A stretch of DNA of 35,369 bases from Atribacterota bacterium (GCA_030605615.1 JAUWHZ010000018.1:1-35369), one strand, 5' to 3'. Positions 1-8,133 are shown, counted from the stretch's first letter. Notes: generated from the letters alone by a model not told the origin. Made by a program: numbers and translations.

Positions 1-178
1 CGATGTAACCGGTACAGTCACCCTTCCCGAAGGGGTAGAGATGGTCATGCCAGGGGATAATGTTACTGTTACCGCTGAACTGATCACTCCTATCGCTATG
101 GAGAAACAGCTCCGCTTTGCGATAAGAGAAGGGGGACGCACCATCAGTGCTGGAGTGGTAAGTGAGGTTATCGAATAA
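1..178 (+). CDS. tuf: Elongation factor Tu, C-terminal fragment
   Basis: Only the last 58 codons are present; the 5' part lies before the window. The reading frame starts at base 2 and ends at TAA 176-178. The tail contains the domain 3 motifs [25 protein letters not shown] and the terminal [10 protein letters not shown], which are diagnostic of bacterial EF-Tu, the GTPase that delivers aminoacyl-tRNA to the ribosome. Its place just before rpsJ is the usual junction of the str and S10 operons. Base composition is odd: a hand count gives 90 G/C in 178 bases, while the first 60 bases around the rpsJ start have 18. Codons such as CTC, CGC and ATC are frequent here and rare in the genes that follow. 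Confidence 0.97.
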   Translation, partial: DVTGTVTLPEGVEMVMPGDNVTVTAELITPIAMEKQLRFAIREGGRTISAGVVSEVIE

Positions 179-179
179 A

Positions 180-223
180 TTAGTCGTTAGTGAATAGTCG
201 TTAGTATATAGTATAGCGTATAG
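180..223. repeat. Short-period repeat cluster after tuf
   Basis: Two close copies of a TAGTCGTTAGT unit are followed by a TATAGTATAGCGTATAG stretch. Positions 180-207 are, in reverse complement, nearly the same as the repeat at 32307-32331 between acpS and nnr. No coding sense is visible. Confidence 0.7.
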
Positions 224-261
224 GATAAATCCATAAAGCTAAAAACTTAAAGCTAAAAGCG

Positions 262-279
262 AAAAACCATAATTCAAAA
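262..279. repeat. Dispersed 18-bp module, copy 1
   Basis: The 18-mer AAAAACCATAATTCAAAA occurs here and again, identical, at 16599-16616. Both copies lie close to GTAGGGG hairpin elements and to TATAGCGTA-type repeats, so the intergenic regions look assembled from the same parts. Confidence 0.65.
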
Positions 280-314
280 CTAAAAACTTTTTTGTACAAA
301 CTATTGCTTTTAAT

Positions 315-371
315 GTAGGGGTCAGATTTATCCGACCCGAGTTTTGCGGGCTTAATAAATCAAGCCCCTAC
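315..371. repeat. GTAGGGG palindromic element, copy 1
   Basis: This 57-bp element has inverted ends GTAGGGG (315-321) and CCCCTAC (365-371). Each half also folds on itself: GGGTC (319-323) pairs with GACCC (334-338), and GGGCTT (348-353) pairs with AAGCCC (362-367). A CCCG/CGGG pair joins the halves. It belongs to a family with members at 16561, 16689 and 27059. There is no U-run after it, so I do not call it a terminator. Together with the flanking short repeats it fills the 306-bp tuf-rpsJ gap, in which I see no gene. Confidence 0.8.
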
Positions 372-419
372 AGAGTTAACCAAAAATAATGAAGGATAAA
401 TAAATATCCAGCTAATTAC

Positions 420-460
420 ACTATAAACTATAAACTATACGCTAAACGCTATACGCTAAT
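420..460. repeat. CTATAAA/TATACGCTA short tandem repeat
   Basis: ACTATAAACTATAAACTATACG is followed by CTAAACGCTATACGCTAAT units, a degenerate 7-8 bp periodicity. It ends only a few bases before the rpsJ ribosome binding site at 464-470. Confidence 0.65.
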
Positions 461-484
461 AATGGGGAGGTAAAAGAATATTTC

Positions 485-793
485 ATGCAAAAGATAAGGA
501 TTCGTTTACAAGCATATGATCATAGAATATTGGACAATTCTACCTTGAAGATAATTGAAACCATAAAAAGAATAGGGGGAAAATTTTCTGGACCTATACC
601 TTTACCAACTGAGATAAATAAATATTGTGTCTTACGTTCACCACATGTGGACAAAAAGTCGAGGGAAGAGTTTGAAATGAGAACTCACAAGAGATTAATT
701 GATGTAGTAGAACCTTCAACTAAGACCATAGAAGCATTAATGCATCTTGATTTACCTTCAGGAATAGATATTGAGATCAAGACTTTAGAATAA
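485..793 (+). CDS. rpsJ: 30S ribosomal protein S10
   Basis: This 102-residue protein is the full length expected for S10, which sits in the 30S head, binds 16S rRNA 3' domain with S3 and S14, and in many bacteria is also the NusE antitermination factor. It opens with [11 protein letters not shown] and carries the conserved PLPTEI and [20 protein letters not shown] segments. The ATG at 485 has a GGGGAGG site at 464-470, a rather long 14-base spacing, but no upstream in-frame start codon exists. It is the first gene of the S10 operon; the following gene is 251 bp away, more than usual. Confidence 0.98.
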   Translation: MQKIRIRLQAYDHRILDNSTLKIIETIKRIGGKFSGPIPLPTEINKYCVLRSPHVDKKSREEFEMRTHKRLIDVVEPSTKTIEALMHLDLPSGIDIEIKTLE

Positions 794-906
794 AAGATAG
801 GGTAAACAAGCCAGAAGATTTTACTCGTATAATTAAAATTAATTAAGAGATATTTTAAGTAAATTGTATCAAAAGATTTAATTGATAAAAAGTTAAATTT
901 ATCTAA

Positions 907-935
907 TTGATAAACAGTGTTATTATATATAAATT
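907..935 (+). promoter_or_regulatory. Possible promoter in the rpsJ-rplC gap
   Basis: TTGATA (907-912) is followed after 15 bases by TATAAA (928-933), or after 17 by TAAATT. The surrounding 794-1044 region is extremely AT-rich and contains TAATTGATAAA twice. This could give rplC and downstream genes their own start, but such motifs arise easily in AT-rich DNA. Confidence 0.3.
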
Positions 936-981
936 ATATTAATTATTAATTTTAATACAAGAAAGATAAATAAAAAGATTT

Positions 982-1013
982 GACGCAATACGCACTACGC
1001 GATACGCGATACA
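982..1013. repeat. ATACGC-type short repeat before rplC
   Basis: The stretch reads GACGCAATACGCACTACGC followed by GATACGCGATACAA, a degenerate run of ATACGC units. It lies just upstream of the rplC ribosome binding site (GGAGGTG at 1027-1033). Similar runs occur at 8094, 13212 and 16784. Confidence 0.65.
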
Positions 1014-1044
1014 ATATATTAGACCCGGAGGTGAAAAAGTAAAA

Positions 1045-1668
1045 ATGGCTGCAGGAATATTAGGAGAAAAGGTAGGAATGACCAGAATATTTATTAAGAA
1101 TGGTGAGTCTATTCCAGTGACTGTAATTCTTGCTGGTCCTTGCCAAGTAATACAACAAAAAAATATAGAGAAAGATGGTTATAACGCAATTCAATTAGGT
1201 TTTAAGAGTATAAATAAGAAAAAAGTTTCCAAGCCTTTAGTGGGACATTTTAATCAATATAAAATAGAGCCACTAAAACGTGTAAGAGAATTTCGAGTTG
1301 ATGATTTGAGTAAATATTCCTCTGGCACCGAGATAAAAGTAGATATTTTTAAAGAGGGCGAAAGAGTAGATGTTGTAGGAATATCTAAAGGAAAAGGTTT
1401 TGCGGGAGGGATAAAAAGACATAATTTTTCTGGGGGACCAAAAACGCATGGTCAAAAAGAATATTATCGATCCGTGGGTTCAATTGGCGCCACTGATGCA
1501 GCTCGAGTTTTTAAAGGTCAAAAACTACCAGGTCATATGGGAGTAGATAGAGTAAAAATGAAAAATTTAGAAGTAATAAAAATTGATATTGAACGAAATT
1601 TAATTTTAATTAAAGGTTCGGTACCTGGAACAAAAGGAACAATGCTTATAATTAATAAAACTATATAA
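1045..1668 (+). CDS. rplC: 50S ribosomal protein L3
   Basis: The 207-residue product is a full-length L3, which binds 23S rRNA near the peptidyl transferase centre and nucleates early 50S assembly. It starts with ILGEKVGMTRIF, the family's N-terminal signature, and carries the long central extension with FSGGPKTHGQKEYYR and LPGHMG that reaches into the rRNA core. GGAGGTG at 1027-1033 precedes the ATG by 11 bases. It is separated from rpsJ by a 251-bp repeat-bearing gap and followed after 35 bp by rplD. Confidence 0.98.
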   Translation: MAAGILGEKVGMTRIFIKNGESIPVTVILAGPCQVIQQKNIEKDGYNAIQLGFKSINKKKVSKPLVGHFNQYKIEPLKRVREFRVDDLSKYSSGTEIKVDIFKEGERVDVVGISKGKGFAGGIKRHNFSGGPKTHGQKEYYRSVGSIGATDAARVFKGQKLPGHMGVDRVKMKNLEVIKIDIERNLILIKGSVPGTKGTMLIINKTI

Positions 1669-1703
1669 TCAGGGTATATTTTACCAGGGAAGGAGGATTA
1701 GTT

Positions 1704-2327
1704 ATGGTCAAACTGTCTTTGCATGATATTAAAGGAAAAGAAATTGGAGAGATTTCCCTAAAAGATAATATTTTTAATACTAAAATAAATAAATATCTGG
1801 TTCATCAAGTTGTTAAACGTTATTTAGCAGGCAAGAGAAGAGGGACTGCTTCTACAAAAAATAGAAGTGAAGTAAGAGGGGGAGGAGCTAAACCCTGGCG
1901 ACAAAAAGGAACTGGAAGAGCTAGAGCAGGAACTATTCGCTCACCTATTTGGGTAGGAGGGGGAATAGTATTTGGACCTACCCCAAGAGATTATTCCTTT
2001 TCTTTACCTAAAAAAATGAAGACCGCTGCCTTGAAATCAGTACTTTCAAACAAAGCAAAGAATAATGAAATTATAATTTTAGAAAAATTATCATTAGAAA
2101 AAAATAAGACTAAAAAAATGGTTGAAATTTTAGAAAATCTAAAAGCGTTTAAAAAACCCTTAGTAATAATTGGAAAAGAAGATAAAAAGATAGAACAGGC
2201 AATAAGAAATATCAAAGATGCAATGGTGTTACCAGTATCTAAAATTAATTCCTATGATCTCTTAAATCAAGGGAAAATAATATTTACTAAAGAAGCACTA
2301 AAGCAAATTGAGGAGGTGTTAGCATAA
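1704..2327 (+). CDS. rplD: 50S ribosomal protein L4
   Basis: This is L4 at its usual length (207 residues). The basic loop around residues 46-75, containing RGGGAKPWRQKGTGRARAG, is the extended arm that lines the peptide exit tunnel. In some bacteria L4 also represses its own operon; nothing in this sequence proves that here. A GGAGGA site precedes the ATG. The stop codon TAA (2325-2327) shares its last base with the rplW start, a sign of coupled translation. Confidence 0.97.
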   Translation: MVKLSLHDIKGKEIGEISLKDNIFNTKINKYLVHQVVKRYLAGKRRGTASTKNRSEVRGGGAKPWRQKGTGRARAGTIRSPIWVGGGIVFGPTPRDYSFSLPKKMKTAALKSVLSNKAKNNEIIILEKLSLEKNKTKKMVEILENLKAFKKPLVIIGKEDKKIEQAIRNIKDAMVLPVSKINSYDLLNQGKIIFTKEALKQIEEVLA

Positions 2328-2614
2328 TGCCTTCAGATAAAGATATTATATTATACCCAATTATTTCTGAAAAAAGCGTGAGATTAAAAGAAGAGAATAA
2401 ATATGTCTTTAAAGTAGATTGGAAAGCTAATTGTTCTGAAATTAAAAAAGCCATTGAAGAAAAATTCAAGACTAAAGTAAATAAAGTAAATATTATAAAG
2501 ATGCCCGGGAAAAAGAAAAGTTTAGGCAGATATTCGGGGAAGACATCACGTTGGAAGAAAGCAATAGTAACTTTAAAAACAGGCGAGAAAATTAAAGAGT
2601 TAGAAAATATTTAA
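2327..2614 (+). CDS. rplW: 50S ribosomal protein L23
   Basis: This 95-residue L23 begins with the typical ILYPIISEKSVRL motif and has the basic KKSLGRYSGKTSRWKKAIVTL hairpin near its C-terminus (a stretch centred on residue 70). L23 sits at the tunnel exit and is the docking point for trigger factor and SRP. Its ATG overlaps the rplD stop by one base, with GGAGGTG placed inside rplD. Confidence 0.97.
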   Translation: MPSDKDIILYPIISEKSVRLKEENKYVFKVDWKANCSEIKKAIEEKFKTKVNKVNIIKMPGKKKSLGRYSGKTSRWKKAIVTLKTGEKIKELENI

Positions 2615-2651
2615 AGGATTAAAAAGATTCTTAAGAAAGGGGTAGATTAAA

Positions 2652-3485
2652 GTGGCAGAGATAAAAAAATATAAACCTACTTCTCCAGGTAGAAGATTTA
2701 TGTCTATCTCTACTTTTAATGAAGTAACTACTGATAAACCTGAAAAATCTTTAACTGTAGGCATAAAAAGAAAAGGCGGAAGGAACAATCAAGGTAGAAT
2801 TACAGTTAGACATCAAGGAGGAGGAAATAAAAGAAAATATAGAATAATTGATTTTAGAAGAAAAAAAATTGGAGTTCCCGCTAAAGTTGCCAGCATTGAA
2901 TATGACCCTATTCGTTCAGCTCGAATTGCTTTACTAAAATATTATGATGGCGATAAAAAATATATTTTGTGTCCGGAAAACTTAAAAGTAGGCGATATAG
3001 TTGTATCCGGGAAAGACGCAGATATAAAAGCGGGAAATACAAAACTTTTAAAAGATATTCCCACCGGTACATTAATTCATAATATAGAATTAAGGCCAGG
3101 ACAAGGTGGTAGATTGGTTCGTTCAGCTGGTACAACAGCTCAACTTATGGCCAAAGAAGGAAAGTATGCCCACATCAAATTACCTTCTGGAGAAGTAAGG
3201 TTAATAAACTTAAAATGTATGGCTACTATTGGTCAGATCGGTAACCTCACTCACGAAAACTTATCACATGGTAAAGCAGGCAAAAATAGATGGTTAGGAA
3301 TAAGACCTACAGTTCGAGGTGTGGCTATGAATCCTGTCGATCACCCTATGGGAGGGGGAGAAGGTAAGAGTGCAGGAGGTAGACACCCGGTTTCTCCAAC
3401 TGGTGTACCGGCTAAGGGATATCGTACTAGAAAAAAGAACAAACTTTCTAATAAATATATTATTAAAAGAAGAACGAAAAAATAG
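2652..3485 (+). CDS. rplB: 50S ribosomal protein L2
   Basis: The 277-residue product is a full-length L2, needed for subunit association and the peptidyl transferase region. It has the N-terminal KPTSPGRR motif, the RNA-binding core with [13 protein letters not shown], and the C-terminal [18 protein letters not shown] segment that holds the conserved histidine close to the catalytic centre. I use the GTG at 2652, preceded by an AAGGGG site and giving the usual [15 protein letters not shown] start. Confidence 0.97.
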   Translation: MAEIKKYKPTSPGRRFMSISTFNEVTTDKPEKSLTVGIKRKGGRNNQGRITVRHQGGGNKRKYRIIDFRRKKIGVPAKVASIEYDPIRSARIALLKYYDGDKKYILCPENLKVGDIVVSGKDADIKAGNTKLLKDIPTGTLIHNIELRPGQGGRLVRSAGTTAQLMAKEGKYAHIKLPSGEVRLINLKCMATIGQIGNLTHENLSHGKAGKNRWLGIRPTVRGVAMNPVDHPMGGGEGKSAGGRHPVSPTGVPAKGYRTRKKNKLSNKYIIKRRTKK

Positions 3486-3510
3486 TTAATAAGGGAGGCA
3501 GTTATTTCAT

Positions 3511-3795
3511 ATGTCTAGATCTTTTAAAAAGGGACCTTATGTTGATGAAAAGTTGTTAAATAAGATTAGAGAATTAAATCGGAAGAGGAAGAAAGAGATA
3601 ATAAAAACCTGGTCAAGAAATTCGACTATTTTTCCAATAATGGTTGGTCACACCATTGCCGTTCATAATGGTAAGAGACATATACCAGTTTATCTAACTG
3701 AAAATATGGTAGGTCATAAATTGGGAGAATTTGCTCCTACTAGAATTTTTAAAGGACACAGTGCTCATTCTGAAAGGTCAACTTCATTAAAATAG
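3511..3795 (+). CDS. rpsS: 30S ribosomal protein S19
   Basis: S19 of 94 residues, with the signature [13 protein letters not shown] at the N-terminus and [16 protein letters not shown] near the C-terminus. It pairs with S13 in the head of the 30S subunit and contacts the A-site finger. It follows rplB by 25 bp with GGGAGG upstream. The next gene, rplV, usually lies only a few bases downstream, but here a 141-bp hairpin-containing gap intervenes. Confidence 0.97.
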   Translation: MSRSFKKGPYVDEKLLNKIRELNRKRKKEIIKTWSRNSTIFPIMVGHTIAVHNGKRHIPVYLTENMVGHKLGEFAPTRIFKGHSAHSERSTSLK

Positions 3796-3812
3796 ATAGT
3801 AAGGCTAAGTAT

Positions 3813-3857
3813 AAAAAATATTTATTTTTTAGAAGATAAGATAATAAATATTTTTTT
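3813..3857 (+). other. AT-only hairpin plus U-run between rpsS and rplV
   Basis: AAAAAATATTTATT (3813-3826) and AATAAATATTTTTT (3843-3856) form a perfect 14-bp all-A/T stem with a 16-base loop, ending in a T-run. A second, weaker inverted repeat follows: GCAGG (3859-3863) with CCTGC (3896-3900), with AAAAT/ATTTT inside it. The position, in the middle of the S10 operon, suggests attenuation, processing or protein binding rather than full termination. Confidence 0.45.
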
Positions 3858-3936
3858 GGCAGGTAAAAATCGCAAGATAGTCAATTTTTATAAATCCTGC
3901 GAAAGTAATAAATAAAAGTTAATTAGGAGGAAAATA

Positions 3937-4281
3937 ATGAGCGTAAAGGCGCTAGGAAAATATTTACCAATATCTGCTCGAAAAGGGAGACAAGCTGTAG
4001 ATATAATTCGGGGTAAAGATGCAGGCAAGGCTCTTTTGGCATTAAAATTTCTTCCTAACCGTTCAGCTAAAATGGTTTACAATATTTTAAAGTCAGCAGT
4101 TTATAACGCACAAAATAATAATGATATGAATGTGGAAGATTTATATGTATCCGAAGCCTTTGTAGACGAAGGACCTACGATGAAAAGATTTAGACCAAGG
4201 GCAATGGGAAGAGCGAGTAGAATAAGAAAAAGAACCAGTCATGTTACCATTATAGTTGATTATAAAGGGGAGGGGAGATAG
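3937..4281 (+). CDS. rplV: 50S ribosomal protein L22
   Basis: L22 at 114 residues, typical size. The N-terminal half carries ARKGRQAVDIIRGK, and the C-terminal beta-hairpin FRPRAMGRASRIRKRTSH is the loop that, with L4, forms the constriction of the exit tunnel and affects macrolide sensitivity. AGGAGG stands shortly before the ATG. The stop TAG is directly followed by the TTG start of rpsC. Confidence 0.97.
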   Translation: MSVKALGKYLPISARKGRQAVDIIRGKDAGKALLALKFLPNRSAKMVYNILKSAVYNAQNNNDMNVEDLYVSEAFVDEGPTMKRFRPRAMGRASRIRKRTSHVTIIVDYKGEGR

Positions 4282-5022
4282 TTGGGACAAAAAGTACATC
4301 CAAAAGGATTAAGAATTGGAATTATAAAAGATTGGGATGTTAAATGGTTTGCCAAAAAAGGTTATGCGAAAAACATATATGAGGATTATAAAATTAAAAA
4401 ATATCTTAAAGATAATTTAAGACATGCCGGGATATCTTGCATAGAAATTGAACGTATAGCCGATAGAGTAAGAATAACTATTAATTGTTCAAGGCCCGGG
4501 ATCGTTATAGGAAGGAAAGGAGCAGAAGTAGCCAAATTAAAAGATAAATTGGCTAAATTTGTAAAAGGTGATTTACAAATTAAAATTATTGAGGTAAAAG
4601 TCCCTGAATTAGATGCTCAATTAGTTGCTGAAAATATTGCTGAACAATTACAAAGGAAAGGTTCAGTTAAGAGAGCAATGAAACAAGCAGCAGGCCGATC
4701 TATGAGAATAGGAGCCGAAGGAATAAAAATATCTTGCTCAGGGAGAATAGGTGGAGCAGAGATAGCCAGGACAGAATGGCATTTGGAAGGAAGGTTACCA
4801 CTTCATACTTTAAGGGCAGATATAGATTATGGTTTGGCTGAATCTAACACCACTTATGGTAAAATTGGGGTTAAAGTTTGGATATTTCGAGGAGAAATAC
4901 TTCCTTCAAAGGATAAACTTAAAGAAAAAAATAGTCAGGAACAAAGAACTGAAGCTTTAGCCAGTGAAGATATTAAAAAATCCAATGTAGAAGGAGAACA
5001 AAAAGATGTTACAACCAACTAG
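4282..5022 (+). CDS. rpsC: 30S ribosomal protein S3
   Basis: The 246-residue protein begins at a TTG ([13 protein letters not shown]) immediately after the rplV stop, with GGGGAGGGGAG inside rplV acting as the binding site. It has the KH domain with the IGRKG loop (about residues 76-80) and the C-terminal S3 domain with [19 protein letters not shown]3 guards the mRNA entry channel. After residue 210 there is a hydrophilic, charged tail rich in K, E and Q that is not part of the conserved fold. The last 17 bases overlap rplP. Confidence 0.97.
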   Translation: MGQKVHPKGLRIGIIKDWDVKWFAKKGYAKNIYEDYKIKKYLKDNLRHAGISCIEIERIADRVRITINCSRPGIVIGRKGAEVAKLKDKLAKFVKGDLQIKIIEVKVPELDAQLVAENIAEQLQRKGSVKRAMKQAAGRSMRIGAEGIKISCSGRIGGAEIARTEWHLEGRLPLHTLRADIDYGLAESNTTYGKIGVKVWIFRGEILPSKDKLKEKNSQEQRTEALASEDIKKSNVEGEQKDVTTN

Positions 5023-5428
5023 AACAAAATATCGTAAAACACATAGGGGTAGAATGAAAGGATGCGCTAACAAAGGAAGTTCTCTTGCTTTTGGTGAGTT
5101 TGGTTTACAGGCATTAGAGTCTCATTGGATAACCAGTGCCCAGATTGAAGCGGCAAGAATTGCTATAACCCATGCTGTAAAAAGGGGTGGAAAAGTTTGG
5201 ATAAGAATATTCCCTGATAAATCAGTTACCAAAAAACCAGCAGAGACCAGGATGGGCAAAGGAAAAGGAGCACCTGATCATTGGGTAGCTGTAGTAAAAT
5301 CCGGAAAAATTTTATTTGAATTAGGAGGAGTAGATAAAACTTTAGCTAAAGAAGCAATGCGATTAGCTGCTCATAAATTACCCATAAAAACTCGGTTTAT
5401 TTCCAGAGAAGAACAGGTGGTGGGATAA
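5006..5428 (+). CDS. rplP: 50S ribosomal protein L16
   Basis: L16 of 140 residues starting [19 protein letters not shown], the standard N-terminus. The C-terminal part has the conserved [17 protein letters not shown] segment. L16 lies between the A site and helix 38 and is a late assembly protein. Its ATG lies within the end of rpsC (17-base overlap), so translation is probably coupled. rpmC begins at the very next base after its stop. Confidence 0.98.
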   Translation: MLQPTRTKYRKTHRGRMKGCANKGSSLAFGEFGLQALESHWITSAQIEAARIAITHAVKRGGKVWIRIFPDKSVTKKPAETRMGKGKGAPDHWVAVVKSGKILFELGGVDKTLAKEAMRLAAHKLPIKTRFISREEQVVG

Positions 5429-5638
5429 ATGAAATCTAGTGAATTAAGAGATTTATCGATAGAAGAACTTCAAAAAAAATTGGTTGATTTTAAAGAGGAA
5501 TTATTTAGTTTAAGATTCCAAATGGTGACGGGACAATTAGGTAATTCCATGAGAATAAAGGAAGTAAAACGTAATATTGCCAGAGTAAAGACAATTTTGC
5601 GAGAAATTGAATTACAAAAAAGTAACAAAATGGATTAA
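5429..5638 (+). CDS. rpmC: 50S ribosomal protein L29
   Basis: This small L29 (69 residues) has the usual two long helices: [19 protein letters not shown], then [16 protein letters not shown] and the family motif [15 protein letters not shown]. It sits near the tunnel exit beside L23. It directly abuts the rplP stop, with GAACAGGTGGTGGG upstream as the likely weak ribosome binding region. Confidence 0.97.
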   Translation: MKSSELRDLSIEELQKKLVDFKEELFSLRFQMVTGQLGNSMRIKEVKRNIARVKTILREIELQKSNKMD

Positions 5639-5653
5639 ATAAAGGAGGGTTAA

Positions 5654-5911
5654 ATGTTATCCGGGGGAAAAATTAAAACAAAAATTGGAAGAGTTGTAAG
5701 TGATAGTATGGAAAAGAGTGTAGTAATTAAAGTGGAATACCTGGTGTCACATCCTCTTTACAAAAAAAGGATAAAGAAGTCATCAAAATTTATGGCACAT
5801 GATGAAAAAAATGTTTGTAACCTTGGAGATAAGGTGAAGATCGCTGAAACTCGACCTTTAAGTAAAAGAAAAAGGTGGAGAGTAGTAGAAATAATAGAAA
5901 AATCAAAATAA
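5654..5911 (+). CDS. rpsQ: 30S ribosomal protein S17
   Basis: S17 of 85 residues with the OB-fold pattern: [17 protein letters not shown], then [19 protein letters not shown] and the terminal [17 protein letters not shown]. It is a primary 16S rRNA 5'-domain binder. AGGAGGG lies shortly upstream of the ATG. Confidence 0.97.
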   Translation: MLSGGKIKTKIGRVVSDSMEKSVVIKVEYLVSHPLYKKRIKKSSKFMAHDEKNVCNLGDKVKIAETRPLSKRKRWRVVEIIEKSK

Positions 5912-5957
5912 AATAAATTGTACTATATAGAATGATTAAAGAGAGAAGGTAGCCAAG

Positions 5958-6326
5958 ATGATACAAATGCAAACTCGTTTATTTGTAGCAGATAATTCAG
6001 GTGCTAAAGAAATACAATGTATTAAAGTTTTAGGTGGTTCTCGAAGGAGATATGCGAGGATAGGGGACATCATTGTTGCTTCAGTTAAGGAGGCAGCAGT
6101 GGGAGGAACATGTAAAAAAGGTGAAGTTGTTAAGGCAGTTATTGTCAGGACTAAAAAAGAACTTGGCCGTCCAGATGGTTCTTATATTAGATTTGATGAT
6201 AATGCTGCAGTAGTTATTAATAATCAAAACGAACCGGTGGGAACTAGGATATTTGGAGCTGTTGCTCGTGAATTAAGGAATAAAAATTTTATGAAAATAA
6301 TATCACTAGCTTCTGAAGTAGTATAA
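5958..6326 (+). CDS. rplN: 50S ribosomal protein L14
   Basis: A complete 122-residue L14 that begins [18 protein letters not shown] and ends near [12 protein letters not shown], both family hallmarks. It forms part of the subunit interface and is the binding site of the silencing factor RsfS. AGAAGGTAG precedes the ATG. Confidence 0.98.
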   Translation: MIQMQTRLFVADNSGAKEIQCIKVLGGSRRRYARIGDIIVASVKEAAVGGTCKKGEVVKAVIVRTKKELGRPDGSYIRFDDNAAVVINNQNEPVGTRIFGAVARELRNKNFMKIISLASEVV

Positions 6327-6347
6327 ATTAGAGGGAGGAATAGTGAT

Positions 6348-6680
6348 TTGATTAGCAATAAAATTAATTTTAGAAAAGGCGATAATGTATTAGTTATAAG
6401 TGGAGATGACAAAGGGAAAAAGGGTAAAATTGTTGGTATCTTTCCCAAAAAGATGCGGGCTATAATTGAAAGTGTTAATTTTTTAAAAAAACACGTTAAA
6501 CCTACCCAAAAGGTTCCTCAAGGAGGAGTAATTAAACAAGAAGGCTCGTTACATATTTCTAATATCAAATTAATTTGTAATAAATGCAATAAACCCACTA
6601 ATATAAAAAGAGAGAAAATTAAAGAGGGCAAGAGAGCGAGGATATGTAAAAAGTGTGGAGAAATAATAGATAAGGTTTAG
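6348..6680 (+). CDS. rplX: 50S ribosomal protein L24
   Basis: L24 of 110 residues starting at TTG 6348 behind GAGGGAGG. The N-terminal KOW motif (residues 8-34, GDNVLVISGDDKGKKGKIVG) is clear. The C-terminal half has four cysteines, C77-x2-C80 and C100-x2-C103, a ribbon found in many Gram-positive-type L24 proteins and likely to bind zinc. It is one of the two proteins that initiate 50S assembly. Confidence 0.97.
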   Translation: MISNKINFRKGDNVLVISGDDKGKKGKIVGIFPKKMRAIIESVNFLKKHVKPTQKVPQGGVIKQEGSLHISNIKLICNKCNKPTNIKREKIKEGKRARICKKCGEIIDKV

Positions 6681-6691
6681 GAGGTTAAATT

Positions 6692-7231
6692 ATGCCCCGA
6701 TTGAAGGAAAAATATATTAAGAAAGTTATTCCAGAAATGATGAACAAATTTAAATATAAAAGCGTAATGGCGGTACCCAGGTTAAAGAAAGTTATAATTA
6801 ATATGGGCTTAGGAAGCGCTATCAAAGATTCAAAAATTATGGATGAAGCTGTAAAAGAATTAGCTATAATAAGTGGCCAAAAACCTATTATTACTCGAGC
6901 AAAAAAATCTATTTCTAATTTTGGGGTTAGGAAAGGTATGCCTGTAGGTTGCAAGGTTACATTGCGGAATGATAGAATGTATGAATTTTTAGATAAATTT
7001 ATTAATGTAGCTATTGCGAGAATTCGAGATTTTAGAGGTACACCATCGGATTCATTCGATGGAAGGGGAAATTATACTATAGGAATAAAAGAACAATTAA
7101 TTTTTCCAGAAATAGATTTTGATCAAGTTGCTAATACTTTAGGAATGAATATTACTATTGTAACCAGTGCTTTAAATGATGAGGAAGGGAAGGCTCTTTT
7201 AGAACTAATGGGAACACCTTTTAAAAAATAA
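6692..7231 (+). CDS. rplE: 50S ribosomal protein L5
   Basis: A 179-residue L5 with [13 protein letters not shown] (residues 29-41), [20 protein letters not shown] and the C-terminal FPEIDFDQV, all expected. L5 binds 5S rRNA and contacts P-site tRNA and S13. GGAGG stands 7 bases before the ATG. A 212-bp repeat-filled gap separates it from rpsN, whereas these genes are normally almost contiguous. Confidence 0.98.
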   Translation: MPRLKEKYIKKVIPEMMNKFKYKSVMAVPRLKKVIINMGLGSAIKDSKIMDEAVKELAIISGQKPIITRAKKSISNFGVRKGMPVGCKVTLRNDRMYEFLDKFINVAIARIRDFRGTPSDSFDGRGNYTIGIKEQLIFPEIDFDQVANTLGMNITIVTSALNDEEGKALLELMGTPFKK

Positions 7232-7241
7232 TTTGTATATC

Positions 7242-7408
7242 GTATTGCGTTAAGAAAATTAGAATTCAGGAGTCAGTAGTCAGGAGTCAGAAGAATATAA
7301 AATAATTTAACAAATAATATAACCTTATAATCTAAAATAATTCTGAATGCTGGATTCTGTCTTCTGGCTTCTATCTCATTCACGAGATACGAGATACGAG
7401 TTATGAGT
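7242..7408. repeat. Repeat mosaic in the rplE-rpsN gap
   Basis: Three repeat types follow each other. GTATTGCGTTAAGAAA at 7242-7257 is identical to 19380-19395. TTCAGGAGTCAGTAGTCAGG from about 7264 is a 7-bp tandem (AGTCAGG-like), with a degenerate complementary-looking stretch at 7341-7372. CACGAGATACGAGATACGAG at 7381-7400 is a third type and shares its 12-mer with the infA-rpmJ gap. No gene is visible in the gap. Confidence 0.7.
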
Positions 7409-7443
7409 ATGTTATATTTTGTACTAAAGAAGGAGGAAATAGT

Positions 7444-7629
7444 GTGGCCAAAACAGCCCTAATAGTAAAGGCTAAAAAAAAACCTAAATATAAAGTAAGG
7501 AAGTATTCTCGCTGTAGTATTTGTGGAAGACCAAGGGGTTATATGAGGAAATTTGGCATATGCAGAATATGTTTCAGAACAATGGCTCATAAAGGTGAGT
7601 TACCAGGAATAACTAAATCAAGCTGGTAA
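7444..7629 (+). CDS. rpsN: 30S ribosomal protein S14, zinc-binding type
   Basis: S14 of the short type (61 residues). The cysteines C24-x2-C27 and C40-x2-C43 within [22 protein letters not shown] form the zinc site of the C+ type, as in Clostridia and Thermus. I use the GTG at 7444 ([17 protein letters not shown]), 4 bases after GGAGGAAAT. S14 completes the head of the 30S subunit next to S3 and S10. Confidence 0.97.
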   Translation: MAKTALIVKAKKKPKYKVRKYSRCSICGRPRGYMRKFGICRICFRTMAHKGELPGITKSSW

Positions 7630-7689
7630 AAGGTAAATTTATAAAGTTATACAAAGTAGTTGGAGTCAAAAGAGAGGAGGATATTATAT

Positions 7690-8088
7690 ATGAGTGTTGT
7701 ATCAGATCCTGTCGCTGATATGCTAACTCGAATAAGGAATGCAAATAAGATGCGACACAAATCTTTATTTGTGCCAGCATCAAAGTTAAAATTAGAAATC
7801 ACCCGCATATTAAAAGATGAGGGTTTTATTAAAGACTATAAGTATAAAGAGGACAATAAACAGGGTCAGTTAACTATTTATCTAAAATATATAAATAAGG
7901 AAAAAACTATTAATAATCTTAAAAGAATTAGCAAACCCGGATTAAGAGTTTATGTAAAAAAAGACGAAATGCCTGAGGTATTAGGTGGTTTAGGAATTGC
8001 CATTCTATCCACTTCAAAAGGCCTTATGACTGGCAAAGAAGCTTTACAACGTCATCTTGGTGGAGAAGTAATTTGTTATATTTGGTAA
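7690..8088 (+). CDS. rpsH: 30S ribosomal protein S8
   Basis: I place the start at ATG 7690 ([18 protein letters not shown]), 9 bases after GAGGAGG (7674-7680). An in-frame TTG at 7660 would lie upstream of that site and add ten unconserved residues. The resulting 132 residues are the normal S8 length. The C-terminal [31 protein letters not shown] is the conserved 16S-binding half. S8 binds the central domain of 16S rRNA and represses the spc operon in some bacteria. Confidence 0.97.
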   Translation: MSVVSDPVADMLTRIRNANKMRHKSLFVPASKLKLEITRILKDEGFIKDYKYKEDNKQGQLTIYLKYINKEKTINNLKRISKPGLRVYVKKDEMPEVLGGLGIAILSTSKGLMTGKEALQRHLGGEVICYIW

Positions 8089-8093
8089 ACATA

Positions 8094-8116
8094 CCACATA
8101 CGCAATACGCAATACG
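8094..8116. repeat. ATACGCA tandem in the rpsH-rplF gap
   Basis: CATACGCAATACGCAATACG is a 7-bp tandem (CAATACG) lying between rpsH and the rplF ribosome binding site TAGGAGG. Confidence 0.7.
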
Positions 8117-8133
8117 AAAATAGGAGGTTTAAT

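Noticed and set aside
179-484. tRNA or other small RNA gene between tuf and rpsJ
   Set aside because: No cloverleaf or known RNA fold can be built; the gap is explained by repeats and the hairpin element.
7381-7400. ACGAGATACGAGAT repeats as a CRISPR array
   Set aside because: The units are only 6-8 bp and degenerate, with no spacers of constant length and no cas genes.
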